From positions 744,001 through 808,000 of the forward strand of contig NZ_PRDM01000002.1 in NCBI RefSeq assembly GCF_015182285.1: a DNA stretch of 64,000 nucleotides, in the 5' to 3' direction. The stretch's first letter is position 1. Every line of letters begins with the position of its first letter. This DNA comes from Flavobacterium hungaricum. Its GTDB lineage: Bacteria; Bacteroidota; Bacteroidia; Flavobacteriales; Flavobacteriaceae. Position numbers and translations under genes: made by a program. The notes under the pieces are model-generated. The model had not been told where the DNA came from, did not search any database, and saw nothing but the letters and a program-made list of their open reading frames with translations. Positions 37,901 to 46,099 of this stretch are shown in pieces.

Positions 37901-39372
37901 CAGCAGTTGACGGAAACGGAAATGGAACAGACTGGCCAGGATGGGTTTTAAATAACGGACAATGGACAGAAGGTGATGACGGATTTGAATTGACAAGACC
38001 TGCAGTTACAATGCAATTTGTATTGAACCCAACAGTAAATGTTTCGGTGTCTTATCCAGATTCTCAAACAGGATGTAATGCACGTCCGCCATTCTCGATC
38101 AAAGCCAATGATGATTACGCTGGACCGCTTGATGCGAAAAAAAATGTGAATGCAATGCTTAACATTTTTACAAACGACATTTTGAACGGAATAAAACCAA
38201 GCTTAACAGATATCGTTTTAATGACTGTAGTTTCAAATCCAAATTTGACTTTAAATGCTGATGGATCTATTAGTGTTTTACCAAATACAGCAAATGGAGA
38301 ATATAAATTAACATATCAAATTTGTGAAGCATTAAATACATCAAATTGCAGTCAGGCAGTTGTTACCGTTTTAGTAGTAAATAGTGCAGATCCTGTTGCA
38401 ACACCTCAATTAACTTTAACAAATGATACCAATAACAGTGTTGACGGAATCAACGGTTCGATAGAATTTGTAAATGTTTTAGAAAATGACCTGCTTAACG
38501 GACAGCCGATTAATCCTGCTGACGTTACTGTTTCGCCTGTAACGATCAATCCTAATTTTGAATGGAATGCAGACGGAACCGTAAATGTAAGACCAAATAC
38601 AGCGGGAGGAAATTATGCCTTAACATATCAAGTTTGCGAAAAAGGAAGTACAACAAATTGTGCCACAGCGGTTTTAAATGTTTTTGTAGAAGTTCCTGCA
38701 ATTGCAGTGATTAAAACAGCAGTATTTAATGACGAAAATCAAAGCGGTTATGCAAATGCGGGCGAGACCATTACGTACCAATTCACAGTAACCAATACAG
38801 GAAATGTTCCATTAACCAATATTACAATAACAGATCCATTAACTGGAGTTGTAGTTTCTGGACAGCCAATCAGCCTTGCTGTAAACGAATCTAACACTAC
38901 AAATTTTTCTGCTCTTTATAAGATAACGCAGGAAGATATTAATCGAGGAAACGTAAGCAACCAAGCAAGTGTTAAAGGTCAGAGTCAAAGAGGAGTTGTG
39001 GTAGAAGATCAGTCAGACGACAGCAGTAACAATGGCGACAATCCAACTGTTTTAGACCTAAACGGATGTATAATTAAAGTATTCAATGCTTTCTCTCCAA
39101 ACGGGGATGCTAAAAATGCAAGGTTCTATATTCAAGGTTTAGAATGTTATCCTAATAATACAGTTGAGATTTATAACCGTTGGGGAGTTTTGGTTTTCAG
39201 TATAGATAAGTACAACAATCAAGATCGTGTTTTTGTTGGATATTCTGACGGACGATCAACGGTTAAACAATCAGAAGGACTTCCGGTTGGAACTTATTTC
39301 TACATCTTGAAATACAAAGACAGCGATTCTAAACCACACGAAAAATCAGGATACTTATACATTAATAAATAA
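31930..39372 (+). CDS. Giant repetitive T9SS surface adhesin with HYR repeats
   Basis: 2480 residues from the ATG at 31930, which gives a clear signal peptide (MTNFTLKVTKFFSQIFLILF, cleavage after SASAQ). Order of regions: an IgGFc-binding-like N-terminal domain (about 40-450), an Ig-like segment (about 460-530), a DUF11-like domain (about 535-655), five 79-residue HYR-type repeats (738-1132), Ig/cadherin-like units of about 100 residues including three 201-residue double units (1335-1937), a unique Trp/Gly-rich domain (about 1935-2060), two more units, a second DUF11-like domain, and a C-terminal sorting domain (about 2380-2480) of the gliding-motility-associated, type-B T9SS class. The protein should be secreted by the SprA translocon and act in adhesion or gliding, like SprB. 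Confidence 0.88.
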   Translation: MTNFTLKVTKFFSQIFLILFLLFSSVSASAQFYSRHYIAPAPWQYFNDANEIVIATNSVSSVTISVSKSDGTLVTNLTAVKGTPAVYRFAGTPSTTKAYALNTVLNGAGLIVNASAPISINLRNVASDALSGTDVDKDIKGNAALTSFGDAGLGVRFRVGYYRDGSLGNFGSYGDQRPIYTILATADNTTIKINNVVTTTLNTGQSYLFKAPIGSLVESSNPIVMNTSAAIDTPGGCGDSAYNQIPPEAVLGTEYFLERGTGNSTAEQTTVVATKDNTAVTVKSYSTSGAEMTSNTVTLAKAGDFYTFVNGYNNTNFTASRIVADKRVAVYSGTAQGCEVDISTIAPVSECGGSNFIETAKFKSYNSGTLDYFGYILLRSATETVTVNGNNIANISGVSARYQIGSTGWYIINFNSVQIGSPNFLSIASNAKLTVSIVQQSGGFSMAGFFSNFAAQPEDPTLTYISAGGCTNSSATLTTPSGFLPYQWYYNGTAITGANSSTYTATKTGAYSVSSTLACGSQTQSKPVNVTLCTDLGITKTVNIASPCVNSNVEFTITASNLGGNNATGVSVNDLLPSGYTYVSSTASTGTYNSTTGVWSIGDLEPAAAVTLKVVATVKATGSYNNTAAFSSSFVDSNAANNSASVSTTPKTLPAALSLSGSTICPPASGGTITSTTSVSGVSYQLYNSSNAVVQTAKSGNGSGLTWSNVPAGTGYYVVATNSGPCSITSNIVSVVTDTQKPTITCPSNISKTTDANSCTATGVVLGTPVTADNCGVASVTNNAPSSYPIGVTTVTWTVTDNSGNTATCTQTVTITDTQKPTITCPSNISKTTDANSCIATGVVLGTPVTADNCGVASVTNNAPSTYPIGVTTVTWTVTDNSGNTQTCTQTVTITDTQKPTITCPSNISKTTDANSCTATGVVLGTPVTADNCGVASVNNNAPSSYPIGVTTVTWTVTDNSGNTQTCTQTVTITDTQKPTITCPSNVSKTTDANSCTATGVVLGTPITADNCGVASVTNNAPSTYPIGVTTVTWTVTDNSGNTQTCTQTVTITDTQKPTISCPSNITKTTDANSCTATGVVLGTPVTADNCGVASVTNNAPSSYPIGVTTVTWTVTDNSGNTATCTQTVTIVGPIKAENDSVSSFNGIEGGIAIVSVLDNDFLNCSKVSNNDINLSLSTTLPSALNFNTTTGAVSVNPGTPTGTYTFNYSICEKANTANCSTAVVTIEVVNDLIANADNSFGTKTSGASEVNVGNVTNNDTLNGVIVTTSNTDVTPIIKGPLSIDADGKLTLAANTSSGTYTITYEICETGANPSNCKTATATVEVKNIIKANVDTITAINGNIGGTTISLTANDTLNGNPFTVGNGAGQVTFTLISTLPAGLTLNADRTITVAPNTPAGNYDVEYRICDNNNSGNCDTVISTVPVTAGILVANADPVPSVTGSNASQTLGTNVFTNDTKNGTALNPSDVNLTVTTADPKGYLSLDPNGNVVLGANAPAGTYELTYTICEKLNPSNCSSNTVTVTVTAPVIDAVVDTITAINGNIGGTTISLTANDTLNGNPFTVGNGAGQVTFTLISTLPAGLTLNADRTITVAPNTPAGNYDVEYRICDNNNLSNCDTVTSTVPVTAGILVANADPVPSITGSNASQTLGTNVFTNDTKNGTALNPSDVNLTVTTADPKGFLSLDSNGNVVLGANAPAGTYELTYTICEKLNPSNCSSNTVTVTVTAPVIDAVVDTITAINGNIGGTTISLTANDTLNGNPFTVGNGAGQVTFTLISTLPAGLTLNADRTITVAPNTPAGNYDVEYRICENNNSGNCDMVISVVVVNAGTLVANEDVVTTAVGINTPQTFINIFTNDTKNGQPLVPSDVNLTVTTADPKGYLSLDSNGNVVLGANAPAGTYELTYTICEKLNSSNCSSNNVKVTVTEPKMTVTAASYCANNLPYVNYSVTPDNFTTANLLTINWIDSANNVVATQTNLPLSGTILWPGAAVDGNGNGTDWPGWVLNNGQWTEGDDGFELTRPAVTMQFVLNPTVNVSVSYPDSQTGCNARPPFSIKANDDYAGPLDAKKNVNAMLNIFTNDILNGIKPSLTDIVLMTVVSNPNLTLNADGSISVLPNTANGEYKLTYQICEALNTSNCSQAVVTVLVVNSADPVATPQLTLTNDTNNSVDGINGSIEFVNVLENDLLNGQPINPADVTVSPVTINPNFEWNADGTVNVRPNTAGGNYALTYQVCEKGSTTNCATAVLNVFVEVPAIAVIKTAVFNDENQSGYANAGETITYQFTVTNTGNVPLTNITITDPLTGVVVSGQPISLAVNESNTTNFSALYKITQEDINRGNVSNQASVKGQSQRGVVVEDQSDDSSNNGDNPTVLDLNGCIIKVFNAFSPNGDAKNARFYIQGLECYPNNTVEIYNRWGVLVFSIDKYNNQDRVFVGYSDGRSTVKQSEGLPVGTYFYILKYKDSDSKPHEKSGYLYINK
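34141..35325 (+). repeat. Five 237-bp tandem repeats inside the adhesin gene
   Basis: Units start at 34141, 34378, 34615, 34852 and 35089, each exactly 237 bp (79 residues), beginning DTQKPTITCPSN and ending TQTVTIT. Nucleotide identity between units is very high. Each unit has conserved Cys residues typical of HYR/Ig-like folds. Confidence 0.95.
35932..37740 (+). repeat. Three 603-bp repeats inside the adhesin gene
   Basis: Units start at 35932, 36535 and 37138 (each 603 bp, 201 residues), each made of two Ig/cadherin-like subunits. The first two are nearly identical throughout. The third matches closely at both ends but differs in the middle (37381-37520). Confidence 0.93.
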
Positions 39373-39381
39373 AATAAATTT

Positions 39382-39410
39382 CGGCTTAGTTCCGGCTAAG
39401 CCGTTTTTTT
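39382..39410 (+). terminator. Terminator between adhesin and sprF-like gene
   Basis: CGGCTTAG (39382-39389) pairs with CTAAGCCG (39396-39403), followed by seven T. It lies only 12 nt before the next ATG, so it may reduce rather than abolish downstream transcription. Confidence 0.8.
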
Positions 39411-39422
39411 AAAACTCAATAA

Positions 39423-40334
39423 ATGAAAAAATTAATTTTAATTTTTATGTTTTTTTCAGTTGTGTGCTCGGCTCAGCAAGATGCTCAGTTTACACAATAC
39501 ATGTACAATACAATAGAAATCAATCCTGCTTATGCTGGTTCTAGAGGTGTTTTGAGTGTCTTTGGTTTATATCGTACACAATGGGTTGGGCTGGATGGTG
39601 CTCCAAAAACAGGAACTTTTTCGGTAAATACACCGCTTAACAATAATAAATTGGGACTTGGGGTTTCTTTGGTAAGTGATAAAATCGGACCAACAAATGA
39701 AAATACATTGTCAGCAGATTTTTCGTATACAGTACCAACATCAGAAAATTTTAAATTGTCTTTCGGAATAAAAGGAACAGCCAACATGTTTAATCTTGAT
39801 GTCAATAAGCTGAGTTACGAAGATCAGGATGATCCTCAATTTCAGGATTTAAAAAATAAATTTTCTCCAAACATCGGAGCGGGAATTTATTACCATTCCG
39901 ATCGTGCGTATATTGGTTTGTCGGTTCCAAACTTTATAGAAACCAATCGTTACGATGATAATGATACAGCAATTTTTAAAGAAAAAATCAACTATTATTT
40001 AATTGCAGGATATGTATTCAATCTGGATCGTTTAGAATACGTTAAATTCAAACCCGCTTTGATGACCAAAATGGTAGAAGGAGCGCCTTTGCAGGTCGAT
40101 GTATCAGGAAATTTTATGTTCAACGATAAATTTGTTCTCGGGCTTGCTTATCGCTGGAGTGCTTCTGTAAGCGCAATGGCAGGATTTCAAATTACCGACG
40201 GATTGTATGTAGGCTACGGTTACGATCATGAAACGACACAATTAAGAAAATACAATTCAGGTTCGCACGAAGTTTTCTTAAGATTTGAGTTTTTAAATAA
40301 TTACAATAAAATGATATCTCCAAGATTCTTTTAA
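39423..40334 (+). CDS. PorP/SprF family outer-membrane protein
   Basis: 303 residues with a signal peptide (MKKLILIFMFFSVVCSAQQ). The start QDAQFTQYMYNTIEINPAYAG is the hallmark of the PorP/SprF family, followed by alternating beta-strand-like segments of an outer-membrane barrel. In F. johnsoniae SprF is needed to secrete SprB, and SprF-like genes typically lie directly after genes for T9SS cargo with type-B sorting domains. The position right after the adhesin supports it as the dedicated partner. The next gene follows after 8 nt. It is a paralog; it need not be the sprF gene itself. Confidence 0.9.
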   Translation: MKKLILIFMFFSVVCSAQQDAQFTQYMYNTIEINPAYAGSRGVLSVFGLYRTQWVGLDGAPKTGTFSVNTPLNNNKLGLGVSLVSDKIGPTNENTLSADFSYTVPTSENFKLSFGIKGTANMFNLDVNKLSYEDQDDPQFQDLKNKFSPNIGAGIYYHSDRAYIGLSVPNFIETNRYDDNDTAIFKEKINYYLIAGYVFNLDRLEYVKFKPALMTKMVEGAPLQVDVSGNFMFNDKFVLGLAYRWSASVSAMAGFQITDGLYVGYGYDHETTQLRKYNSGSHEVFLRFEFLNNYNKMISPRFF

Positions 40335-40342
40335 TAAAACCT

Positions 40343-42355
40343 ATGGAAGTAAAAAAAATAAGTCTGGTCTTTTTGTTATGGAGTATTTTTTCGACAGTAA
40401 GTGCTCAAAATCCTTTTACAAATTTAAGTATAAAAGATGCCGACAAAAAGTATGAAGAATATGCCTATGCAGATGCCATAAAAGCATACGAAAGTTTAGT
40501 AAATGCTTCAAAAAACGACGAGAAAATAATACAGCGGCTGGCCAATTCCTATTATTTTAACGGAGATTTGACAGGAGCTTTAAAATGGTACGAGGAACTT
40601 TTTAAGATTAATGAAAATCTCGATACAGAATCTTTGTACCGTTATGCACAATGTTTAAAATCGGCAGGAAATTACCGCAAAGCAGATGAAGTTTTGCAGA
40701 AATTCAATCAAAAAGCAGTCTTAGAAAAAAGAGCCGATTTGATTCGAAACGATAAAAATTATTTAGAAGAAATCAAAGAAAATTCTGGGCGATACGAAAT
40801 TGCAGATGCCGGAATAAACTCTAATCTTTCAGATTACGGAAGTGTTGTTATCAACAATAAGATCATTTTTAGTTCTGCGAGAGATACTGGCGGTATTGCA
40901 AGAGCCAATTTTAAATGGACCAATACGTCGTTTTCTAAATTATATGCAGCAGATTTAAAACCAGACGGAAGCGTTGGAAAACCAGTGCCTTTTGAAAAAA
41001 AGAAAAACGAAAAATTCAATGTTTCAACACCAGTTTTTACTAAAGACGGCAGAACAATGTATTTTACCCGAAATAATTTTACAGACGGTAAAAGAGGAAA
41101 AAATGATAAAAATGTAACGCTTTTAAAATTGTACAAAGCAGAGCTTATTGATGCAGAATGGACCAATGTAAAAGAACTTCCGTTTAACAGCGATCAATAC
41201 AGTACCGCACATCCGGCGTTAAGTACAGATGAAAAAACATTGTATTTTGCATCAGACATGCCGGGAACTTTAGGACAGTCTGATATTTATAAAGTTACAA
41301 TAAACACCAACGGAAGCTTTGGAACACCAGAAAACCTAGGACCTTCAATTAATACAGAAGGTCGAGAAACATTTCCGTTTATTTCTGCTGAAAACGAATT
41401 GTATTTTGCTTCTGACGGACGTCCAGGTCTAGGCGGATTGGATATTTTTGTTACCAGAATTAAAGGTGAAAATGTTTTTGATGAAGTCCTAAATCTTGGC
41501 GAGCCTGTAAACAGTAAACAAGACGATTTTGCTTTTACAATTGATACTAAAAACAGAAACGGTTTCTTTTCTTCGAACAGAGAAAATGGTCACGGCCTGG
41601 ATGATATTTATCGATTTACCGAAACAAAAAGATTGTATTGCGAACAAAATTTATCTGGAAAAATAATAGACGAAGAAACAAAAGAAGTTCTGGCCAACAC
41701 CTCATTGACTTTATTTAATGATAAATTTGATCCCATAGCAACAATACTTTCAAATGAAACTGGAAACTATATTTTTCCAAATATAAAATGCGGTAAAAAA
41801 TACACCATTAGAACATCCAAAACAGATTACAATGCAAAAGAAGTTTCGATAAATCTTAAAAAAGAAAACGGAGACACTTCGCTGCCCATTTCGTTAAACA
41901 AAGTATTCAAACCTCTTGCAACAAAAGCAATAGAAATTAAAAAAATCGCCATTAGTCCCGTAAAATTGGGATCAATAAAAGTGGGTACAGATTTAGCAAA
42001 ATTATTAAATCTGCCAATGAACTTTTTTGATTTAGGAAAAGCCACAATCAAAAAGACATCAGAACCGCAATTGCAGAAAGTGGTCGATCTTTTAAACCAA
42101 TATCCAACCGTTAAATTAGATATTCGTTCGCATACCGACAGCCGTTCATCAGCAGAGAGTAACCAGATTCTTTCAGAAAAAAGAGCGCAGTCAACAAAAA
42201 GCTGGCTCGTATCTAAAGGAATAGACGAAAGCCGATTGACAGCAAAAGGTTATGGAGAAACCAGATTGGTAAACAAATGCGCCGACGGAGTGCAGTGTAC
42301 CGAAAAACAACACATGCAGAACAGACGAAGCGAGTTTATTATTACGACTTTGTAA
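40343..42355 (+). CDS. PorE-like TPR/PD40/OmpA family protein
   Basis: 670 residues. Signal peptide (about 1-21, ending TVSAQ), TPR-like helices (about 25-140), a PD40-type beta-propeller (about 150-430, repeats such as YFASDMPGTLGQSDIYKV and FPFISAENELYFASDGRPG), a CarboxypepD-regulatory-like domain (about 435-515) and a C-terminal OmpA domain (about 550-670) with the peptidoglycan-binding pattern (KLDIRSHTDSR, LSEKRAQSTKSWLVSKGI, NRRSEF). This is the architecture of PorE in Porphyromonas gingivalis, which anchors T9SS parts to peptidoglycan. Likely periplasmic and part of the adhesin-SprF-like cassette. Confidence 0.88.
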   Translation: MEVKKISLVFLLWSIFSTVSAQNPFTNLSIKDADKKYEEYAYADAIKAYESLVNASKNDEKIIQRLANSYYFNGDLTGALKWYEELFKINENLDTESLYRYAQCLKSAGNYRKADEVLQKFNQKAVLEKRADLIRNDKNYLEEIKENSGRYEIADAGINSNLSDYGSVVINNKIIFSSARDTGGIARANFKWTNTSFSKLYAADLKPDGSVGKPVPFEKKKNEKFNVSTPVFTKDGRTMYFTRNNFTDGKRGKNDKNVTLLKLYKAELIDAEWTNVKELPFNSDQYSTAHPALSTDEKTLYFASDMPGTLGQSDIYKVTINTNGSFGTPENLGPSINTEGRETFPFISAENELYFASDGRPGLGGLDIFVTRIKGENVFDEVLNLGEPVNSKQDDFAFTIDTKNRNGFFSSNRENGHGLDDIYRFTETKRLYCEQNLSGKIIDEETKEVLANTSLTLFNDKFDPIATILSNETGNYIFPNIKCGKKYTIRTSKTDYNAKEVSINLKKENGDTSLPISLNKVFKPLATKAIEIKKIAISPVKLGSIKVGTDLAKLLNLPMNFFDLGKATIKKTSEPQLQKVVDLLNQYPTVKLDIRSHTDSRSSAESNQILSEKRAQSTKSWLVSKGIDESRLTAKGYGETRLVNKCADGVQCTEKQHMQNRRSEFIITTL

Positions 42356-42372
42356 TAATTAAAATATTCATT

Positions 42373-42405
42373 AAAAGGGTTGTCTAAAAAACAACCCTTT
42401 TTTTT
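42373..42405 (+). terminator. Terminator of the adhesin cassette
   Basis: AAAAGGGTTGT-CTAAAA-ACAACCCTTTTTTTT, 11-bp stem, 17 nt after the OmpA-family stop codon. Confidence 0.9.
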
Positions 42406-42420
42406 GTCTATGAATATGCC

Positions 42421-42930
42421 GCCCCGCTGGGGCTCAAATTTTGCAGATATTTCCTCATTTTCTATAAATATTTCATCCCTCTGGGATTTTCTGCATATAG
42501 CTCTGTAAGAGCGAAATATTTATAGAATAGAAATGAAATACAGTAAAAAGCTCCAGTGGAGCCAAAGGTCGGTAGCTGTACAAGCGAAATATTTATAGAA
42601 CAGAAATGAAATACATTAAAAAAGCTCCAGCGGAGCTAAAGGTCGGTAGCTGGAAAAGAGGATTTATAGAACAAATATAGACACCGATGAATAGCTCCAG
42701 CGGAGCTAAAGGTTGGTAGCTGTACGAGCGAAATATTTATAGAACAGAAATGAAATACATTAAAAAAGCTCCAGCGGAGCCAAAGGTCGGTAGCTGTACG
42801 AGCGAAATATTTATAGAACAGAAATGAAATACATTAAAAAAGCTCCAGCGGAGCTAAAGGTCGGTAGCCGAAAGAGCGAAATATTGATAGATAAAATATG
42901 CAACAAGAAAGAAAGCTCGGGCCGAGCGAT
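42421..42930. repeat. Array of small palindromic REP-like repeats
   Basis: Five copies of a palindromic core, GCTCCAGCGGAGC (or one-base variant), start at 42550, 42624, 42694, 42768 and 42842, spaced 74, 70, 74 and 74 bp. The cores are joined by a common 60-bp linker containing GGTCGGTAGC and GAAATATTTATAGAA. A degenerate sixth core (GCTCGGGCCGAGC) is at about 42914. At the left end are two other palindromes, GCCCCGCTGGGGC (42421-42433) and ATCCCTCTGGGAT (42475-42487), and an inverted copy of GAAATATTTATAGAA at 42460-42474. No gene is visible. The pattern resembles REP/BIME elements. Confidence 0.85.
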
Positions 42931-43145
42931 ATGTTTTTAAACCTAGACATTTCTATAAAAGTTAAAAAACCTATTTTTTCATAAAAAAGCCATTTAAAAG
43001 TTCCTCTCTATTAGAAGATTTTTTTAGAAACAGAAAATATGCTGTATAATGTTTAAAATGAATTGGTTATGATTTTAAAAATACATATTCCCAGTACAGC
43101 GTATCTTTTTTTATTATAACTTTATAAATCTAAAATTTTTCGGAT

Positions 43146-43571
43146 ATGACTGTAAATCAAATACTAAACACAAAAGGGAGAAATGTGTTTTCGGTACTTT
43201 CAACAACAACGGTTTATGAAGCATTGAAAGTAATGGGAGAAAAAAACATTGGTGCAATCCTCGTAATAGATGGAAATGACCTTAAAGGAATATTGTCTGA
43301 AAGAGATTATGCAAGAAAAATTGTTTTAAAAGATAAGTCATCCAAAGAAACTTTTGTGCATGAAATTATGGAAAGCAATGTCTTTTCGGTCAGTTTAAGT
43401 AATAATATCGAAGACTGCATGGAATTAATGAGCTCAAAAAGAATCAGGCATCTGCCGGTTATAGAAGGAGGAACCGTCGTCGGAATCATCTCAATCAGCG
43501 ATGTAGTTAAGGCAATTATCGAAATTCAGAAAGACACCATTCATCATTTAAATTCTTATATTTCACAATAA
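43146..43571 (+). CDS. CBS-domain protein
   Basis: 141 residues made of two CBS motifs (about 8-60 and 75-130) and little else: TVYEALKVMGEKNIGAILV with GILSERDYARKI, and NNIEDCMELMSSKRIRHLPV with GIISISDVVKAIIE. Such stand-alone CBS pairs bind adenine nucleotides and act as cytoplasmic sensors or inhibitors. The gene is alone, preceded by the REP-like array and ended by a terminator at 43599-43629. The partner is unknown. Confidence 0.93.
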   Translation: MTVNQILNTKGRNVFSVLSTTTVYEALKVMGEKNIGAILVIDGNDLKGILSERDYARKIVLKDKSSKETFVHEIMESNVFSVSLSNNIEDCMELMSSKRIRHLPVIEGGTVVGIISISDVVKAIIEIQKDTIHHLNSYISQ

Positions 43572-43598
43572 AAGAAATTCAAAAAATACGTTTTTCAT

Positions 43599-43629
43599 AA
43601 TAGTCCAAGGTATATTGGACTATTTTTTT
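43599..43629 (+). terminator. Terminator of the CBS gene
   Basis: AATAGTCCAA-GGTATA-TTGGACTATT followed by a T run. Confidence 0.88.
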
Positions 43630-43695
43630 GAATTATTCGGAATGTATTTTAAGAAAAGAAAACTCTAAAAAGGTGCCTTTTTAAAACAAGACTTA

Positions 43696-43703
43696 TATCT
43701 TTG
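43696..43703 (+). promoter_or_regulatory. -7 box of the malic enzyme promoter
   Basis: TATCTTTG is an exact TANNTTTG match 25 nt before the ATG at 43729. The -33 region is only T-rich. Confidence 0.6.
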
Positions 43704-43728
43704 TAAGCTAGAATAAAAGCTAAAAATA

Positions 43729-46020
43729 ATGAACAAAGAGAGTAAAAGAAGAGAAGCGTTACTGTATCATTCAGAACCGACTCCAGGAAAAATTCAGGTA
43801 GTTCCAACAAAAAAATACGCAACCCAGAGAGATTTATCATTGGCCTATTCGCCGGGAGTTGCAGAACCTTGTTTAGCAATTGCAGAAAACATTGATGATG
43901 TTTATAAATATACTGCAAAAGGAAATTTAGTTGCTGTAATCTCAAATGGTACAGCAGTTTTAGGTCTGGGAGATATAGGACCAGAAGCTGGAAAACCAGT
44001 TATGGAAGGAAAAGGTTTGTTGTTCAAAATTTTCTCTGACATCGATGTTTTTGATATCGAAGTAGATACCAAAAATGTTGAAGAATTTATTCAGACCGTT
44101 AAAAATATTGCTCCAACCTTTGGAGGAATCAATTTAGAAGATATTAAAGCTCCAGAATCTTTTGAAATCGAAAGAAGATTAGTAGAAGAATTGGATATTC
44201 CGGTAATGCACGATGATCAGCACGGAACGGCAATTATTTCTTCTGCCGCTTTGATCAATGCATTAGAATTGGCAGGAAAAAAAGCCGAAGATGTAAAAAT
44301 GGTAGTTTCGGGAGCAGGTTCGGCTGCAATCGCTTGTACCGATTTATATGTTTCATTAGGTGTAAAAGTAGAGAACATTTTAATGTACAACAGTAAAGGA
44401 CTTTTAACAAAAGACAATCCTTCACTTTCAGAATTACAATTAAAATATGCTTTTGACGGCGCTAAAATAGAATTAACAGAAGCAGTAAAAGGAGCAGACG
44501 TTTTCATCGGATTGTCTTCTGGAGATATTTTATCACCAGCAATGTTGTTAACAATGGCAGACAGCCCAATTGTTTTTGCAATGGCAAATCCAAATCCAGA
44601 AATTGATTATAATCTTGCCGTAGAAACAAGAAAAGACGTTATTATGGCTACGGGACGTTCTGATTTTCCTAATCAGGTAAATAACGTTCTTGGTTTTCCA
44701 TATATTTTTAGAGGAGCTCTAGATGTAAGAGCAACAAAAATTAACGAAGCTATGAAAATGGCAGCTGTAAAAGCGTTGGCTATTTTAGCAAAGGAACCAG
44801 TTCCAGAGCAGGTAAATGTAGCGTATGGAGCAACAAAATTAGGTTTCGGACAAGAATATATTATTCCAAAACCATTTGATCCTCGTTTGATTACTGTTGT
44901 TGCACCGGCAGTAGCAAAAGCAGCAATGGAATCTGGAGTAGCGAAAAACCCAATTACAGACTGGGCAGCGTATGAAGATGTGCTTCGCGAGCGTATGGGG
45001 AATGACAATAAAATGGTACGTTTGATTACAAATCGTGCAAAATCAAACCCTAAACGAATTGTTTTTGCTGAGGCAGATCATTTAAATGTATTAAAAGCAG
45101 CACAAATTGTTTATGAAGACGGAATTGGTTTCCCAATTTTGTTAGGTAATAAAGAAGTAATTTTAGAACTAAAAGCAGAATTAGGTTTTGATGCAGATCT
45201 TGAAATCATTGATCCAAAAACAGACGAAGAAGCAGAAAGACGCAATCGATTTGCAAATTCATTCTGGGAAACAAGAGAGCGAAGAGGAGTTTCAAAATTA
45301 GATGCAGAAAAATTCATGCGCGAAAGAAATTATTTCGCTGCCATGATGGTCAATGAAGGAGAAGCAGATGCTGTTGTTACAGGACATTCAAGAAGTTATC
45401 CATCTGTGGTAAAACCAATGATGCAGTTGATTCCAAAAGCACAAAATGCCTCTTTAATTGCAACGGCCAACATGATGATGACTTCACGTGGTCCGATGTT
45501 CTTGTCAGATACTGCGATCAATATTAATCCATCTGCACAAGATTTGGTAAATATTGCAATTATGACGGCAAAAACAGCAAAAATGTTTGGAGTTGAGCCA
45601 GTTATCGCAATGATTTCTTTTTCAAATTTTGGATCATCGTCAAGCGAAAGTGCCTCAAAAGTGAGAGAAGCTGTAGCATACCTGCATAAAAATCATCCAG
45701 AAATGATTGTTGACGGAGAAATTCAAGCAGATTTTGCTTTAAATCCAGAAATGCTTGAAGAAAAATTCCCTTTCTCAAAATTAGCTGGTAAAAAAGTAAA
45801 CACTTTGATTTTCCCTAACTTAGAGTCTGCAAATATTACGTATAAATTATTGAAAGAATTATACAAAGTAAACTCTATCGGACCGATCATGATGGGTATG
45901 GGCAAACCAGTTCACATTTTCCAATTAGGAGCTAGTGTAGAAGAGATGGTAAACATGGCCGCAATTGCAGTTATTGATGCTCAAGAAAAAGAAATCAAAA
46001 AAATTAAACAAGCACAATAG
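43729..46020 (+). CDS. maeB: NADP-dependent malic enzyme with phosphotransacetylase-like domain
   Basis: 763 residues, matching the large hybrid malic enzymes. The N-terminal malic domain (about 15-160) includes [18 protein letters not shown], then comes the NAD(P)-binding domain (about 165-400) with [16 protein letters not shown] and [16 protein letters not shown], and the C-terminal PTA/PTB domain (about 430-760). It converts malate to pyruvate and CO2 with NADP+. In hybrid enzymes the PTA-like domain is regulatory (acetyl-CoA) and not catalytic. The gene stands alone before ruvA. Confidence 0.96.
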   Translation: MNKESKRREALLYHSEPTPGKIQVVPTKKYATQRDLSLAYSPGVAEPCLAIAENIDDVYKYTAKGNLVAVISNGTAVLGLGDIGPEAGKPVMEGKGLLFKIFSDIDVFDIEVDTKNVEEFIQTVKNIAPTFGGINLEDIKAPESFEIERRLVEELDIPVMHDDQHGTAIISSAALINALELAGKKAEDVKMVVSGAGSAAIACTDLYVSLGVKVENILMYNSKGLLTKDNPSLSELQLKYAFDGAKIELTEAVKGADVFIGLSSGDILSPAMLLTMADSPIVFAMANPNPEIDYNLAVETRKDVIMATGRSDFPNQVNNVLGFPYIFRGALDVRATKINEAMKMAAVKALAILAKEPVPEQVNVAYGATKLGFGQEYIIPKPFDPRLITVVAPAVAKAAMESGVAKNPITDWAAYEDVLRERMGNDNKMVRLITNRAKSNPKRIVFAEADHLNVLKAAQIVYEDGIGFPILLGNKEVILELKAELGFDADLEIIDPKTDEEAERRNRFANSFWETRERRGVSKLDAEKFMRERNYFAAMMVNEGEADAVVTGHSRSYPSVVKPMMQLIPKAQNASLIATANMMMTSRGPMFLSDTAININPSAQDLVNIAIMTAKTAKMFGVEPVIAMISFSNFGSSSSESASKVREAVAYLHKNHPEMIVDGEIQADFALNPEMLEEKFPFSKLAGKKVNTLIFPNLESANITYKLLKELYKVNSIGPIMMGMGKPVHIFQLGASVEEMVNMAAIAVIDAQEKEIKKIKQAQ

Positions 46021-46045
46021 TCTTATAGAATAGGATTGAGATAAA

Positions 46046-46080
46046 ATTGTGGTAATTTTATTGCATTTTTGTTATATTTG
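46046..46080 (+). promoter_or_regulatory. Promoter of ruvA
   Basis: ATTG at 46046-46049 and TATATTTG at 46073-46080 with a 23-nt spacer; the -7 box is exact. The ATG follows 19 nt later. The promoter may also serve sprA, which starts 24 nt after ruvA. Confidence 0.6.
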
Positions 46081-46099
46081 ACGCGAATATTTTATAGTT

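Noticed and set aside
42421..42930. Possible CRISPR array or short genes in the 74-bp repeats
   Set aside because: The linkers between cores are repeated too, so there are no unique spacers; no cas gene is near and no stable open frame is present.
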